A DNA stretch of 64,000 nucleotides from Hyphomicrobium_A sp963776675 (lineage in GTDB: Bacteria > Pseudomonadota > Alphaproteobacteria > Rhizobiales > Hyphomicrobiaceae). The stretch is from NCBI GenBank assembly GCA_963776675.1, contig CAVZNR010000006.1:1-64000 (forward strand), written 5' to 3'. Below, in pieces: positions 54,009-62,152 of the stretch; within the stretch, counting starts at the first letter, position 1; every line of letters starts with the position of its first letter. The position numbers were made by a program, and so were the translations under genes. A model generated the notes under the pieces. That model searched no databases. It was not told where the DNA came from and saw nothing but the letters and a program-made list of their open reading frames with translations.

Positions 54009-54047
54009 ACGGCGTCAGGCCCTGACGGGTCTGACGCCGTGCTTTTT
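54009..54047 (+). terminator. Rho-independent terminator
   Basis: ACGGCGTCAG (54009-54018) and CTGACGCCGT (54031-54040), a perfect 10-pair stem with a 12-base loop, followed by GCTTTTT. It ends the PRC-barrel transcript 44 bases after the stop codon. Confidence 0.88.
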
Positions 54048-54162
54048 GAGAGCTCCTCAGCCAGCTTCTCCATCGTTCGGCCCACGTTCATCTGCATGAC
54101 GCTAGCAAGCGCGACCGGGCGGGCGGCGTCCCGCACGGCCAGCTCTAGTCAACCGTGTCGTC

Positions 54163-55632
54163 ATGCCGAAACGTGGTCAGAAACAGATCCGCGAAAAGAA
54201 CGCGTTGAGCCCCCGCATGCGCCGGCATCTGGGCCGGCTCGGCCTGCGCACGCGCGCCGACTACGCCGCATGGTGCCGGGCGCGCGGCTTCGCGGCGACA
54301 ATCAGCAAGACCCCCTATGATCTGGAGGAGGAGCTTCAGGCTCTGGCTCAAGATACGGCTCGCGCCGCCGCGCAAACGCGACTGCATGCCAATCCGCGCA
54401 AGCTGATCGAGGCCGCTTGTGCCGGCGACATCGACGCCGACGAGATCACGCGGCCGCAGCTGCAAACCTTTTGCCGCGCCATCCAGGCCAGCGCGCCCGA
54501 CAGCGCCTCGCGCCAGGCCTTGTGCAAGCTGCTGCTCAAGGTCAAGGAGGAGGCCGATTTTCTGCTCGACGGCATCTCGCTCGGCGGCATCAGCTACCGC
54601 TATATCGACGCGCTCATCAATCTGAACGAGCGACGCTGGCAATGGATCGCTGCGCTGGAGGATTGGCGCCCCGCCTCGCACAACGCGCGGCGGCAGTTTT
54701 CCTCCCTGGCCCGCCATCTACTGGCGCGCTACCCCGTGCCGGCGTTCATGGATCAGGCCTGGTTCCGGCGCGATGCCGGTTCGGAGTGCTATCGGCAGTG
54801 GTTCGTCGCCCTGGGTGCGGGCAAGAACATCCGCTCCCTCGACACGCCCATCCCGATGTCCAAGATGATGGCGCACCACTTTCTGCTCGCCCCCGATGAC
54901 ACCTCCATCGAAGGCGCGATCCGCTGGGGCCAGGTGCACGCGCTCGGCGGCGGCGCGCGCCTGACCGCGGCGCTGCTCGGCACGCGCATCGGGCACGACT
55001 TCTCCAACAATGACTTTTGGGCGTCGGTCATCCGCTTCTTCGTGGCCAACCCGCTGCTCGACCGCCAGCACGTGGGCCCCATCGTCGACTATCTCAACGC
55101 GCAGAAGTACGAGACGCGCGAGGTCATCGTCGGACCGGGCCAGGTGGAGGTGCACACACCCCCGCAGCCGGGCCTCACCATGCGCGGGCGCACGGCGGCG
55201 ACGCTGCTGGCCCAAGTGGAGCGCTGGCATCGCGAGCTGGGGCGCGCGTCGGGTGCGGAGCGGCTTTACTTCCGCCGCTCGGGCGTCAAGGAGCTCTCCC
55301 TCAAGACCGGCAAGGACGGCGAGAATGTCTGGCGCATCCGCGAGCTCTTGTCGGGCGCAGAGCTGGTTGCGGAGGGCCGCGTCATGAAGCACTGCGTGGC
55401 CAGCTACGCGCACAGTTGCGCGGCGGGGCGCGCGTCGATCTGGGCGATGGAGCTGCACACCGAGCTCGGTGCCCAGAAGCGCCAGACCATCGAGGTGACG
55501 CGCGATGGGATAATCGTGCAGTGCCGCGGTAGGCAAAACCGCCTGCCGACGCCGGCCGAGCTCGACGTCGTGAAGGAGTGGGCACGGTTCGCGGGCCTGA
55601 CGCTGAGCCAGTACGTACGCGCGGCGGAGTAG
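54163..55632 (+). CDS. PcfJ-like domain protein
   Basis: A 489-residue soluble protein whose C-terminal third matches the PcfJ domain: AEGRVMKHCVASYAHSCAAG, SIWAMEL, then RQTIEVTRDGIIVQCRGRQN. PcfJ was named from a conjugative plasmid (pCF10) of Enterococcus, but chromosomal homologs with unknown function occur in many proteobacteria. The N-terminal part is helical and basic (MPKRGQKQIREKNALSPRMR), the middle has RWQWIAALEDWRPASHNARR and MSKMMAHHFLLAPDD. No transfer genes lie nearby. An EAL remnant follows, which hints at rearrangement on its 3' side. Confidence 0.75.
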   Translation: MPKRGQKQIREKNALSPRMRRHLGRLGLRTRADYAAWCRARGFAATISKTPYDLEEELQALAQDTARAAAQTRLHANPRKLIEAACAGDIDADEITRPQLQTFCRAIQASAPDSASRQALCKLLLKVKEEADFLLDGISLGGISYRYIDALINLNERRWQWIAALEDWRPASHNARRQFSSLARHLLARYPVPAFMDQAWFRRDAGSECYRQWFVALGAGKNIRSLDTPIPMSKMMAHHFLLAPDDTSIEGAIRWGQVHALGGGARLTAALLGTRIGHDFSNNDFWASVIRFFVANPLLDRQHVGPIVDYLNAQKYETREVIVGPGQVEVHTPPQPGLTMRGRTAATLLAQVERWHRELGRASGAERLYFRRSGVKELSLKTGKDGENVWRIRELLSGAELVAEGRVMKHCVASYAHSCAAGRASIWAMELHTELGAQKRQTIEVTRDGIIVQCRGRQNRLPTPAELDVVKEWARFAGLTLSQYVRAAE

Positions 55633-55776
55633 AGGCGGCGATGCATTGGGTCGCGGTCGGCCGGAAACCATGCCGAGCGCTCAAACGGCAATTTCGCCGT
55701 CGCCCGTGCCATGTTTGGTCAATGCGTCCGGTTGGGCCCTTGCGGCCAGCGTTGACAGCCTGCCGCTAGCTGGCTT

Positions 55777-56235
55777 TTGATCGCGAGTGAGTGGGGTGCT
55801 CGGTCTGAACGGTGGCTTCGGCCCACTGTTGGCCGCAGTGGGCGTTGGCTTCTGGACCGCACCGACCAGGTCATCGCCAACTTGCACGCGCTGCGCGAGA
55901 TTGGCGTGCGCATATCGATGGATGACTTCGGAACGGGCTATTCCTCGTTGAGCTATTTGCGCAGCTTTCCCTTTGACAAGATCAAGATCGATCGCTCGTT
56001 CGTGCACGATCTCGACGGCAATCCGCAGACGTTGGCGATCGTGCGCGCCATCCTGGGGCTCGCGGCTGGTCTCGATATGAAGGTCGTTGCCGAAGGCATC
56101 GAGACAAAGCAGGATCTTGCGTGCCTGGCGGCCGAGGGCTGCCGCGAAGGTCAGGGGTTCTATTTCAGTGCAGCGCGGCCGCAGGACGAGGTGCTCAGGC
56201 TTCTGTCTGAGGAGCCGCGCCGCGACGTGGCCTGA
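55777..56235 (+). pseudogene. EAL-domain phosphodiesterase remnant
   Basis: Only the C-terminal half of an EAL (cyclic-di-GMP phosphodiesterase) domain is present. Homology begins near 55855 (VIANLHALREIGVRISMDDF) and includes the DDFGTGYSSL motif, FDKIKIDRSFV, and VAEGIET. The EAL/ELTE motifs with the first metal and substrate ligands are missing, and the preceding 25 codons are unrelated, so the product cannot be an active enzyme. A palindrome, GCCCACTG/CAGTGGGC at 55821-55843, lies just before the junction. It looks like the 3' remnant of a longer GGDEF-EAL gene lost by deletion or recombination. Confidence 0.8.
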
Positions 56236-56396
56236 CAAACGAGCGGCTCATTCCAGACCCCGTAGCCAGACCTGTCCGGCCGGTGCCATAAAGCGCGCGG
56301 CGATCGCACGCGCAGACGCCGGATGCGATTGCGCCTATGCTCTCCGTCCTCGCCGGCAAGTATTCGGCCTCCCCTACGGATCGAAGAGAGCGCCAC

Positions 56397-57338
56397 GTGA
56401 CGAGCCCTGCCCCTGACCTTGCCGAGGTTGTGAGTGAAATCGCCGAGGAGATGCGGCAAAGACCCGACCGAGGCGACGTCGCAACCTACATTCCCGAGCT
56501 TGCAAAGGTGGACCCGCAAGCGTTCGGCATCGCCGTCGTCGACGCGCAAGGCCACGTTGCGGTGGGGGGCGACGCCGAAGTCCCGTTCTCGATTCAGAGT
56601 ATCTCCAAGGTCTTCACCCTGACCCTGGCTTTGGGCAAGGTCGGCGAAGGCTTGTGGATGCGCGTCGGGCGCGAGCCTTCGGGTAGCCCCTTCAACTCGA
56701 TCGTCCAGCTGGAGTACGAGCACGGCATCCCGCGCAATCCCTTCATCAATGCCGGCGCGATTGCCGTCACCGATCTCATTCTGTCCGGGCATCAGCCGCG
56801 CGAGGCGCTGGGCGAAATCCTAAGGTTCATGCAGTTCCTTGCCGACGACCCTTCGATCACGATCGACGCGGCGGTGGCGGCATCCGAGCAGCGCACAAGG
56901 TTCCGCAACAGCGCCCTTGCCAACTACATGAAGTCGTACGGCGTGCTCGAGAACCCCGTCGAATTCACGCTCGGCGTCTACTTTCATCATTGCGCCATCG
57001 CCATGACGTGCCGGCAGCTGGCCATGGCCGGCCGCTTTCTCGCGTTGAAAGGCCGCGACCCGTCCACCGGACTGTGCATCGTCCCGGCCGAGCGCGCACG
57101 GCGCATCAACGCGATCATGCTGACGTGCGGGCACTACGACGGCTCCGGCGAGTTCGCCTATCGCGTCGGTCTGCCGGGCAAGAGCGGTGTCGGCGGCGGG
57201 ATCTTGGCGGTCGCGCCTGGAAAGGCGTCCATTGCCGTCTGGTCGCCGGGCCTCGATGCAACCGGCAATTCGCATCTGGGGCGCATTGCCCTTGAGAAGC
57301 TTACCAAAAGGATGGGCTGGTCGATTTTCGGGGCGTGA
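56397..57338 (+). CDS. glsA: Glutaminase
   Basis: Serine-dependent beta-lactamase-like glutaminase, glutamine to glutamate and ammonia. The GTG at 56397 (VTSPAPDLAEVVSEIAEEM) has a GAGAG 6 bases upstream and gives 313 residues, normal for the family; the ATG at 56337 would add 20 unrelated residues. Motifs: catalytic SxxK in FSIQSISKVFTLTLAL, NPFINAGAIAVTDLI, ENPVEFTLGVYFHHCAIAMT and SGEFAYRVGLPGKSGVGGGI. It lies near glnII, so the window carries both glutamine breakdown and synthesis. Confidence 0.94.
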   Translation: MTSPAPDLAEVVSEIAEEMRQRPDRGDVATYIPELAKVDPQAFGIAVVDAQGHVAVGGDAEVPFSIQSISKVFTLTLALGKVGEGLWMRVGREPSGSPFNSIVQLEYEHGIPRNPFINAGAIAVTDLILSGHQPREALGEILRFMQFLADDPSITIDAAVAASEQRTRFRNSALANYMKSYGVLENPVEFTLGVYFHHCAIAMTCRQLAMAGRFLALKGRDPSTGLCIVPAERARRINAIMLTCGHYDGSGEFAYRVGLPGKSGVGGGILAVAPGKASIAVWSPGLDATGNSHLGRIALEKLTKRMGWSIFGA

Positions 57339-57511
57339 GAAGCCGGAAGCTTCGTCAGGTGCTCGGGCCGGCGGCGCGAGAAAAGCGCGCTAGCTACGGG
57401 GAAGGTTCCCCCGGCGGCGCGCGGACCCATCGGCACCGAGTGGCCGATCGATCTCCGCGCGATCATTCAAAAGAAACGCGATACTGAAATCAACGAGACG
57501 CATGCGTACGG

Positions 57512-57724
57512 TCAGTGCTGCTGGCGGCGAAAATCGCCGACATTGTAAGACTCCTCGATCGCTGCACCGTGGTACCAACCGGCACCGCAATCGACGACCG
57601 TGGGCTCCGCCATCTGCTGCTGGGCAGGCATGTAGGCATGGCGATGGCCGCCCTGAGCCGCGCGCGGCCGAGGCGGGAAAATGTAGATCTGGGCGGTGTG
57701 GCTATAGTCCTGCTGCTTGGTCAT
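57512..57724 (-). CDS. DUF2735 small protein
   Basis: A 70-residue soluble protein of the DUF2735 family, found in Hyphomicrobiales next to glutamine synthetase II. Seen: the N-terminal HTAQIYIFPPRPRAA motif and the near-invariant GAGWYHGAAIEES (rhizobial members have GAGWYHEEAI). Function unknown; a role in nitrogen control is suspected from the neighbourhood. The ATG at 57724 follows an AGAGAGATGAGC leader. It is divergent from glnII, 410 bases apart. Confidence 0.8.
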   Translation of the reverse strand: MTKQQDYSHTAQIYIFPPRPRAAQGGHRHAYMPAQQQMAEPTVVDCGAGWYHGAAIEESYNVGDFRRQQH

Positions 57725-58134
57725 TGCTCATCTCTCTTTCTTCTCTCTCCATATGAATCACCCCGAACGATTAAAACGGGGCCGGTTTTATTGCATGTTT
57801 CGCGCGCGACACCCATGCCTAAATCGATATCAAAAACTGCTCATAATTCAGGCATGCTGGAGTTTGCATAATTGGCTAGCATTGCTTCCGATGGCGAGCT
57901 CGTTCAGCCGACACCGGTCCACTCAAAACGTCCTCACCCCCTCATTGGTTCATTACCAATCGACGGGGATGCGAGCGGCGAACTTGGTGTCTTCTGCGGG
58001 CCCCATCGCAAGCGCGGCAAAACCGGAAATTGATGCAACGCAATGCGCTGATCCGGTGCCACCAAGCTCGGCGGCCGCACGCTTCGTACCATTTGACCGA
58101 GTTCACAACGTCATAACGTAGGAGAGACGTGCCA
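57725..58134. other. 410-base divergent control region of DUF2735 and glnII
   Basis: No gene seen. It contains the inverted repeat ATTGGT (57944-57949) and ACCAAT (57955-57960) with a five-base spacer, and A+T-rich patches near 57760-57875. The GGAGAG ribosome site of glnII lies at the right end (58121-58126). I looked for a sigma-54 (GG-N10-GC) promoter, as expected for nitrogen control, and found none with correct spacing. Confidence 0.5.
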
Positions 58135-59172
58135 ATGACGAAGTATAAGCTCGAGTATATCTGGCTCGACGGATATACCCCGGTCCCCAACCTGCGCGGC
58201 AAAACGCAAATCAAGGAATACAGCGCGTTTCCCGATCTTGAGCAGCTTCCGCTGTGGGGCTTTGACGGAAGCTCGACCCTGCAGGCCGAGGGATCGAACT
58301 CCGACTGCGTGCTCAAGCCCGTTGCCGCCTATCCCGATCCCTCTCGCACCAACGGTGTTCTCGTCATGTGCGAGGTCATGATGCCCGACGGCGTAACCCC
58401 GCACCCAACCAACAAGCGGGCTACCATTCTCGATGACGAGGGTGCGTGGTTCGGTTTCGAGCAGGAGTACTTTTTCTACAAGGACGGCCGCCCGCTCGGC
58501 TTTCCGATGGCCGGCTATCCGGAACCGCAGGGCAAGTACTACACCGGCGTCGGCTACAGGCAGGTCGGCGACGTCGCCCGCCAGATGGTCGAGGAGCATC
58601 TCGACCTGTGCCTCGCCGCCGGAATCAACCACGAAGGCATCAACGCCGAGGTGGCGAAGGGCCAGTGGGAATTCCAGATCTTCGGCAAGGGTTCCAAGAA
58701 GGCCGCCGACGAGATGTGGATGGCCCGCTACCTTCTGGAGCGACTGACCGAAAAGTACGGCGTCGACATCGAGTACCACTGCAAGCCGCTCGGCGATACC
58801 GACTGGAACGGATCGGGCATGCACGCCAACTTCTCCACCACCTATCTGCGTGAGGTCGGCGGCAAGGCCTATTTCGAGGCCCTGATGGCTGCCTTCGAGA
58901 AGAACCTGATGGACCACATCGAGGTCTACGGCCCGGACAACGATAAGCGTCTGACCGGCAAGCACGAGACGGCGCCGTGGAACAAGTTCAGCTATGGCGT
59001 TGCCGACCGCGGTGCCTCGATCCGTGTGCCGCACTCGTTCGTCAAGAACGACTACAAGGGCTACCTGGAGGATCGCCGTCCCAACTCGCAGGGCGACCCA
59101 TACCAGATCGCCTCGCAGATCCTGAAGACGGTCGCGTCCGTTCCGGCGAGCGCCGCTGCCAAGGCCGCGTAA
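58135..59172 (+). CDS. glnII: Glutamine synthetase type II
   Basis: ATP-dependent synthesis of glutamine from glutamate and ammonia. The eukaryote-like GSII form, 345 residues from the ATG at 58135 (GGAGAG 8 bases upstream); the GTG at 58129 is too close to the ribosome site. Motifs: IWLDGYTPVPNLRGKT, WGFDGSSTLQAEGSNSD (the beta-grasp latch), GFEQEYFFYK, DWNGSGMHANFSTTYLRE and GVADRGASIRVPHS. GSII lacks the adenylylation control of GlnA, so regulation is expected at transcription. It converges on the GH15 gene with a strong hairpin between them. Confidence 0.96.
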   Translation: MTKYKLEYIWLDGYTPVPNLRGKTQIKEYSAFPDLEQLPLWGFDGSSTLQAEGSNSDCVLKPVAAYPDPSRTNGVLVMCEVMMPDGVTPHPTNKRATILDDEGAWFGFEQEYFFYKDGRPLGFPMAGYPEPQGKYYTGVGYRQVGDVARQMVEEHLDLCLAAGINHEGINAEVAKGQWEFQIFGKGSKKAADEMWMARYLLERLTEKYGVDIEYHCKPLGDTDWNGSGMHANFSTTYLREVGGKAYFEALMAAFEKNLMDHIEVYGPDNDKRLTGKHETAPWNKFSYGVADRGASIRVPHSFVKNDYKGYLEDRRPNSQGDPYQIASQILKTVASVPASAAAKAA

Positions 59173-59259
59173 GCGGTACGTTTTGCGGCGCCTTGGTCCC
59201 GTCTTCGGCGCCGTGACTCTCGCCGCGGGTTTGGGCCCCCTGCCTGGCCCGCGGCGTTC

Positions 59260-59295
59260 TACCATCTGCGGCGGTCTCACCCGCCGCAGATGGTA
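59260..59295. terminator. Long perfect hairpin between glnII and the GH15 gene
   Basis: TACCATCTGCGGCGG (59260-59274) and CCGCCGCAGATGGTA (59281-59295) make a perfect 15-pair stem with a six-base loop. It sits between convergent genes and has no T-run on either side; likely a bidirectional transcript end. Confidence 0.6.
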
Positions 59296-59361
59296 CCACC
59301 GCCGCCGGACGCGCGCGTCGGCCGCGAGCCCCACGCTCCCATCCTACTTTTCGATTGAGCC

Positions 59362-61218
59362 TTACCCCGCCTGCGCGTCGGCCTTGCCGCGCGTGGCAGG
59401 GTCCTGGTCGTCCTCGTCGAGCGCCTTGTGCTCACAGCGTTGCTCGGCGGGCTTGGCCCTGCGCGTCAGGTTATGCGCCGTGTTGATGATGGCGATGTGC
59501 GAGAACGCCTGCGGGAAGTTGCCGACGAGGCGCTTGGCGTTGGAGTCGTACTCTTCCGACAGTAGCCCGACGTCGTTGCGCAGCGACAGGAGCCGCTCAT
59601 AGAGCTGCTTGGCCTCGCGGTAACGTCCGAGCAGAACGAGGTTGTCGGCGAGCCAGAACGAGCATGCCAGAAACGCGCCCTCGCCCTGAGGCAGACCGTC
59701 GTGGTCCTTGCGCGTGTCGTAGCGCAAGACGAGGCCGTCGGCAGTCAGGTCGCGCTGGATCGCATCCACCGTGCCGCGCACGCGCGGATCGCTTGCCGGC
59801 AGAAATCCGACCAGTGCAATCAGCAAGGTGCTTGCGTCGAGTGCGGTGCCACCATAGCGGTCGGTGAAGGCACCGAGCTTGGGGTTGAAGGAATTTTCAC
59901 AGACCTCGTCGTGGATCTGCTGGCGCAGCTTATGCCAGCGGTCGAGGGGGGCTTCGAAGCCAAAGCGCTCCGCGCTTTTGATGGAACGGTCAAAGGCGAC
60001 CCAGGCCATCACCTTCGAGAAAGTGAACTTTTGGCGCCCGCCGCGCGTCTCCCAAATGCCTTCGTCCGGCTGGTCCCAGATTCCCTCCAGGTGGGTCATC
60101 AGCGACGTCTGCAGATCCCAGCCTGCTTTGTTGGAAAGTGTCGTCGCCGAGCGAGCCTGGTGCACGGCATCCATCAGCTCACCGTAGATGTCGAGCTGCA
60201 GCTGGTTTGCGGCCGCATTGCCGATGCGCACGGGGCGCGCGCCTTCATAGCCGGCGAGCCACGGCACCTGCCATTCGGTGAGACGCCGCTCTCCGCCGAT
60301 GCCGTACATGATTTGCACCTGCTCCGGCGCGCCTGCGAGCGCGCGCAACAGCCAATCGCGCCACGCTCTGGCCTCGTCCACATAGCCCGAGTTCATCAGG
60401 GCCTGCAGCGTGAACGTGGTGTCGCGCAGCCAGCAGTAGCGATAGTCCCAGTTGCGCGAGCCCCCGAGCTGCTCGGGCAGCGAGGTTGTGGGCGCGGCGA
60501 CGATGCCGCCGGTGGGGCGGTAGGTCAGCGCCTTGAGCGTGATCAGCGAGCGCGTGACGGCCTCGCCGTACTTCTTGACGGGCGGCGCCTTCTTGCACCA
60601 ATTGCGCCAAAACAATTGCGTGCTTGCGAGCGCTTTCTGTGGGTCGATGGGCGGAGGCGGGCGGATCCACGAAGCCGAGTAGCTCAACACGAACGGGATT
60701 GTTTGGCCGGCCGAGACGACGAATTCGGCCACCGACTTCATGTCCTGGCCGTGCACCTCGACGGGCGTGCGCAGAATGGCCCGGTGGGGGCCGGCAATCG
60801 CGCTCCACGTCTTCTTGTCGAGGCGCTGCACCCAGGGAACGATCGAGCCGTAGTCGAAACGCAGCACGAGCTCGGTGCGCATGGCCACCTGGCCCCGCCT
60901 GCCCACGACCAGGCGCACGACATCGGAGGACTTTCCGCGCAGCGGCATGAAGTCGATGACGGAAACGACGCCGTCTTGGGTCTTGTGCGTCGTCTCGAGG
61001 ACGAGGGTATTTTTGCGGTAGGCGCGCGTCGTCTGGGCGTCGCGGTCGACGGGACCGAGCGCCCAGCGGCCGTTGTCCGGCGTGCCCAGAAGTGCCGCAA
61101 AGCACGCCTCCCCGTCGAAGCGCGGCCAGCACAGCCAGTCGATGGAGCCGTCCTTGGAGACGAGCGCCGTCGTTTCACAGTCGCCGATCAGGGCGTAGTC
61201 TTTGATGTCGGCGGGCGT
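59362..61218 (-). CDS. GH15 family glucoamylase/trehalase-like protein with no canonical start codon
   Basis: A 618-residue (alpha/alpha)6-barrel glycosidase of the GH15 group used for alpha-glucan or trehalose. N-terminal domain (DYALIGDCETTALV, IDWLCWPRFDGEACFAALLG), catalytic part with SRNWDYRYCWLRDTTFTLQA, and the conserved GLLSEEYD near the end. Reading the conserved N-terminus back to its natural end gives ACG-CCC-GCC-GAC (M-P-A-D in relatives), with AGGGAGGG 6 bases before the ACG at 61218 and an in-frame TAG just upstream. There is no ATG, GTG or TTG before the ATG at 60948, which would remove about 90 conserved residues. Either an ACG start, a start-codon mutation, or a base-call error. 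Confidence 0.8.
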   Translation of the reverse strand, partial: TPADIKDYALIGDCETTALVSKDGSIDWLCWPRFDGEACFAALLGTPDNGRWALGPVDRDAQTTRAYRKNTLVLETTHKTQDGVVSVIDFMPLRGKSSDVVRLVVGRRGQVAMRTELVLRFDYGSIVPWVQRLDKKTWSAIAGPHRAILRTPVEVHGQDMKSVAEFVVSAGQTIPFVLSYSASWIRPPPPIDPQKALASTQLFWRNWCKKAPPVKKYGEAVTRSLITLKALTYRPTGGIVAAPTTSLPEQLGGSRNWDYRYCWLRDTTFTLQALMNSGYVDEARAWRDWLLRALAGAPEQVQIMYGIGGERRLTEWQVPWLAGYEGARPVRIGNAAANQLQLDIYGELMDAVHQARSATTLSNKAGWDLQTSLMTHLEGIWDQPDEGIWETRGGRQKFTFSKVMAWVAFDRSIKSAERFGFEAPLDRWHKLRQQIHDEVCENSFNPKLGAFTDRYGGTALDASTLLIALVGFLPASDPRVRGTVDAIQRDLTADGLVLRYDTRKDHDGLPQGEGAFLACSFWLADNLVLLGRYREAKQLYERLLSLRNDVGLLSEEYDSNAKRLVGNFPQAFSHIAIINTAHNLTRRAKPAEQRCEHKALDEDDQDPATRGKADAQAG

Positions 61219-61364
61219 GGCGCTCCCTCCCTAGTGGCCGATTACCGCGGGCGCACAGGCGCACCGCGATGGCCAACCGTCTTAGCTGCAAAACTCCTTG
61301 GACCCCGTTAATTGGGTCCATTGATTGCATGCGCCACTCGGCACGGTTCCGGGCTTTTGCGGGG

Positions 61365-62093
61365 CTAGTATGCTCCGACCTGCGCCGTGATCGCCTTGAG
61401 GTTCTCATATAGGGTGCGCGCATCCCGCTTGAATGCCGGCAGGAGCGAGTCGACCTCCCCCGCGAGCCGGTCCACCGCGCCCGTGCCGAGGGCATTCTCC
61501 AACGAGCCGGCATAGGCCGAGATCTTGGCCCAATCGCCGACGGTTTCGTCGGTGATCTCCACGTGGAACTGCAGCCCGTAGGCGTGGTCCTGATAACGGA
61601 ATGCCTGCACGGCGCAGACCTCCGAGCTCGCGAGCACGCACGACTGGGGCGGCGGCTCCAGCACCTCCGCGCCATGCCATTGCAGCACCTTCATCGGGTC
61701 GGGAGCGTTGCGCAGGAATGGATCGCGCTTTCCCTCCGGCGTGTGGAAGATCGTCTTGATGCCAACTTCAGGGATCGCCGCTGGTCCGACGTTACCGCCG
61801 AGTGCGCTGGCCAGCAGCTGGTGGCCGAGGCAAATTCCGAGATACGGTCGGCGCATGTCGGCGACGAACTTGCGGATGGCTGCTTTTTCCGTACGCAGCC
61901 ACGGATACTCGTCCTCCTGCCAGACGTCCTGGGGTCCGCCCATGACCAGCATCATGTCGTAGGGCGTGAGGTCCGGAATCGGCTCGCCCGCCTCGACCTC
62001 GACGGGGTCCCATTTGAAGCCGTCCGCATTGAAGAAATCGCGCAGGACGCCGGGATGCTCGACTGGCAGATGCTGCAGAACCAGGATTCGCAT
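61365..62093 (-). CDS. Class I glutamine amidotransferase (GMP synthase-like)
   Basis: A 242-residue stand-alone class I GATase. Catalytic triad visible: Cys in YLGICLGHQLLA, His and Glu in GLQFHVEIT. It begins MRILVLQHLPVEHPG and has DMMLVMGGPQDVWQEDEYPW, a hallmark of the GMP-synthase-like/gamma-glutamyl hydrolase-type group. It may hydrolyse a small glutamyl or gamma-glutamyl compound; no partner synthetase is present. Same strand as the GH15 gene, 146 bases upstream of it. Confidence 0.88.
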   Translation of the reverse strand: MRILVLQHLPVEHPGVLRDFFNADGFKWDPVEVEAGEPIPDLTPYDMMLVMGGPQDVWQEDEYPWLRTEKAAIRKFVADMRRPYLGICLGHQLLASALGGNVGPAAIPEVGIKTIFHTPEGKRDPFLRNAPDPMKVLQWHGAEVLEPPPQSCVLASSEVCAVQAFRYQDHAYGLQFHVEITDETVGDWAKISAYAGSLENALGTGAVDRLAGEVDSLLPAFKRDARTLYENLKAITAQVGAY

Positions 62094-62152
62094 TGGACCT
62101 CATGGACGTTTGAGTTTGCTTGCTGCTAATGCACCCGCGGAAGCGCTCGCCG

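Noticed and set aside
57725..58134. Sigma-54 promoter for glnII
   Set aside because: GG...GC pairs such as the one at TTGGCTAGCATTGCTT have the wrong spacing (8 instead of 10).
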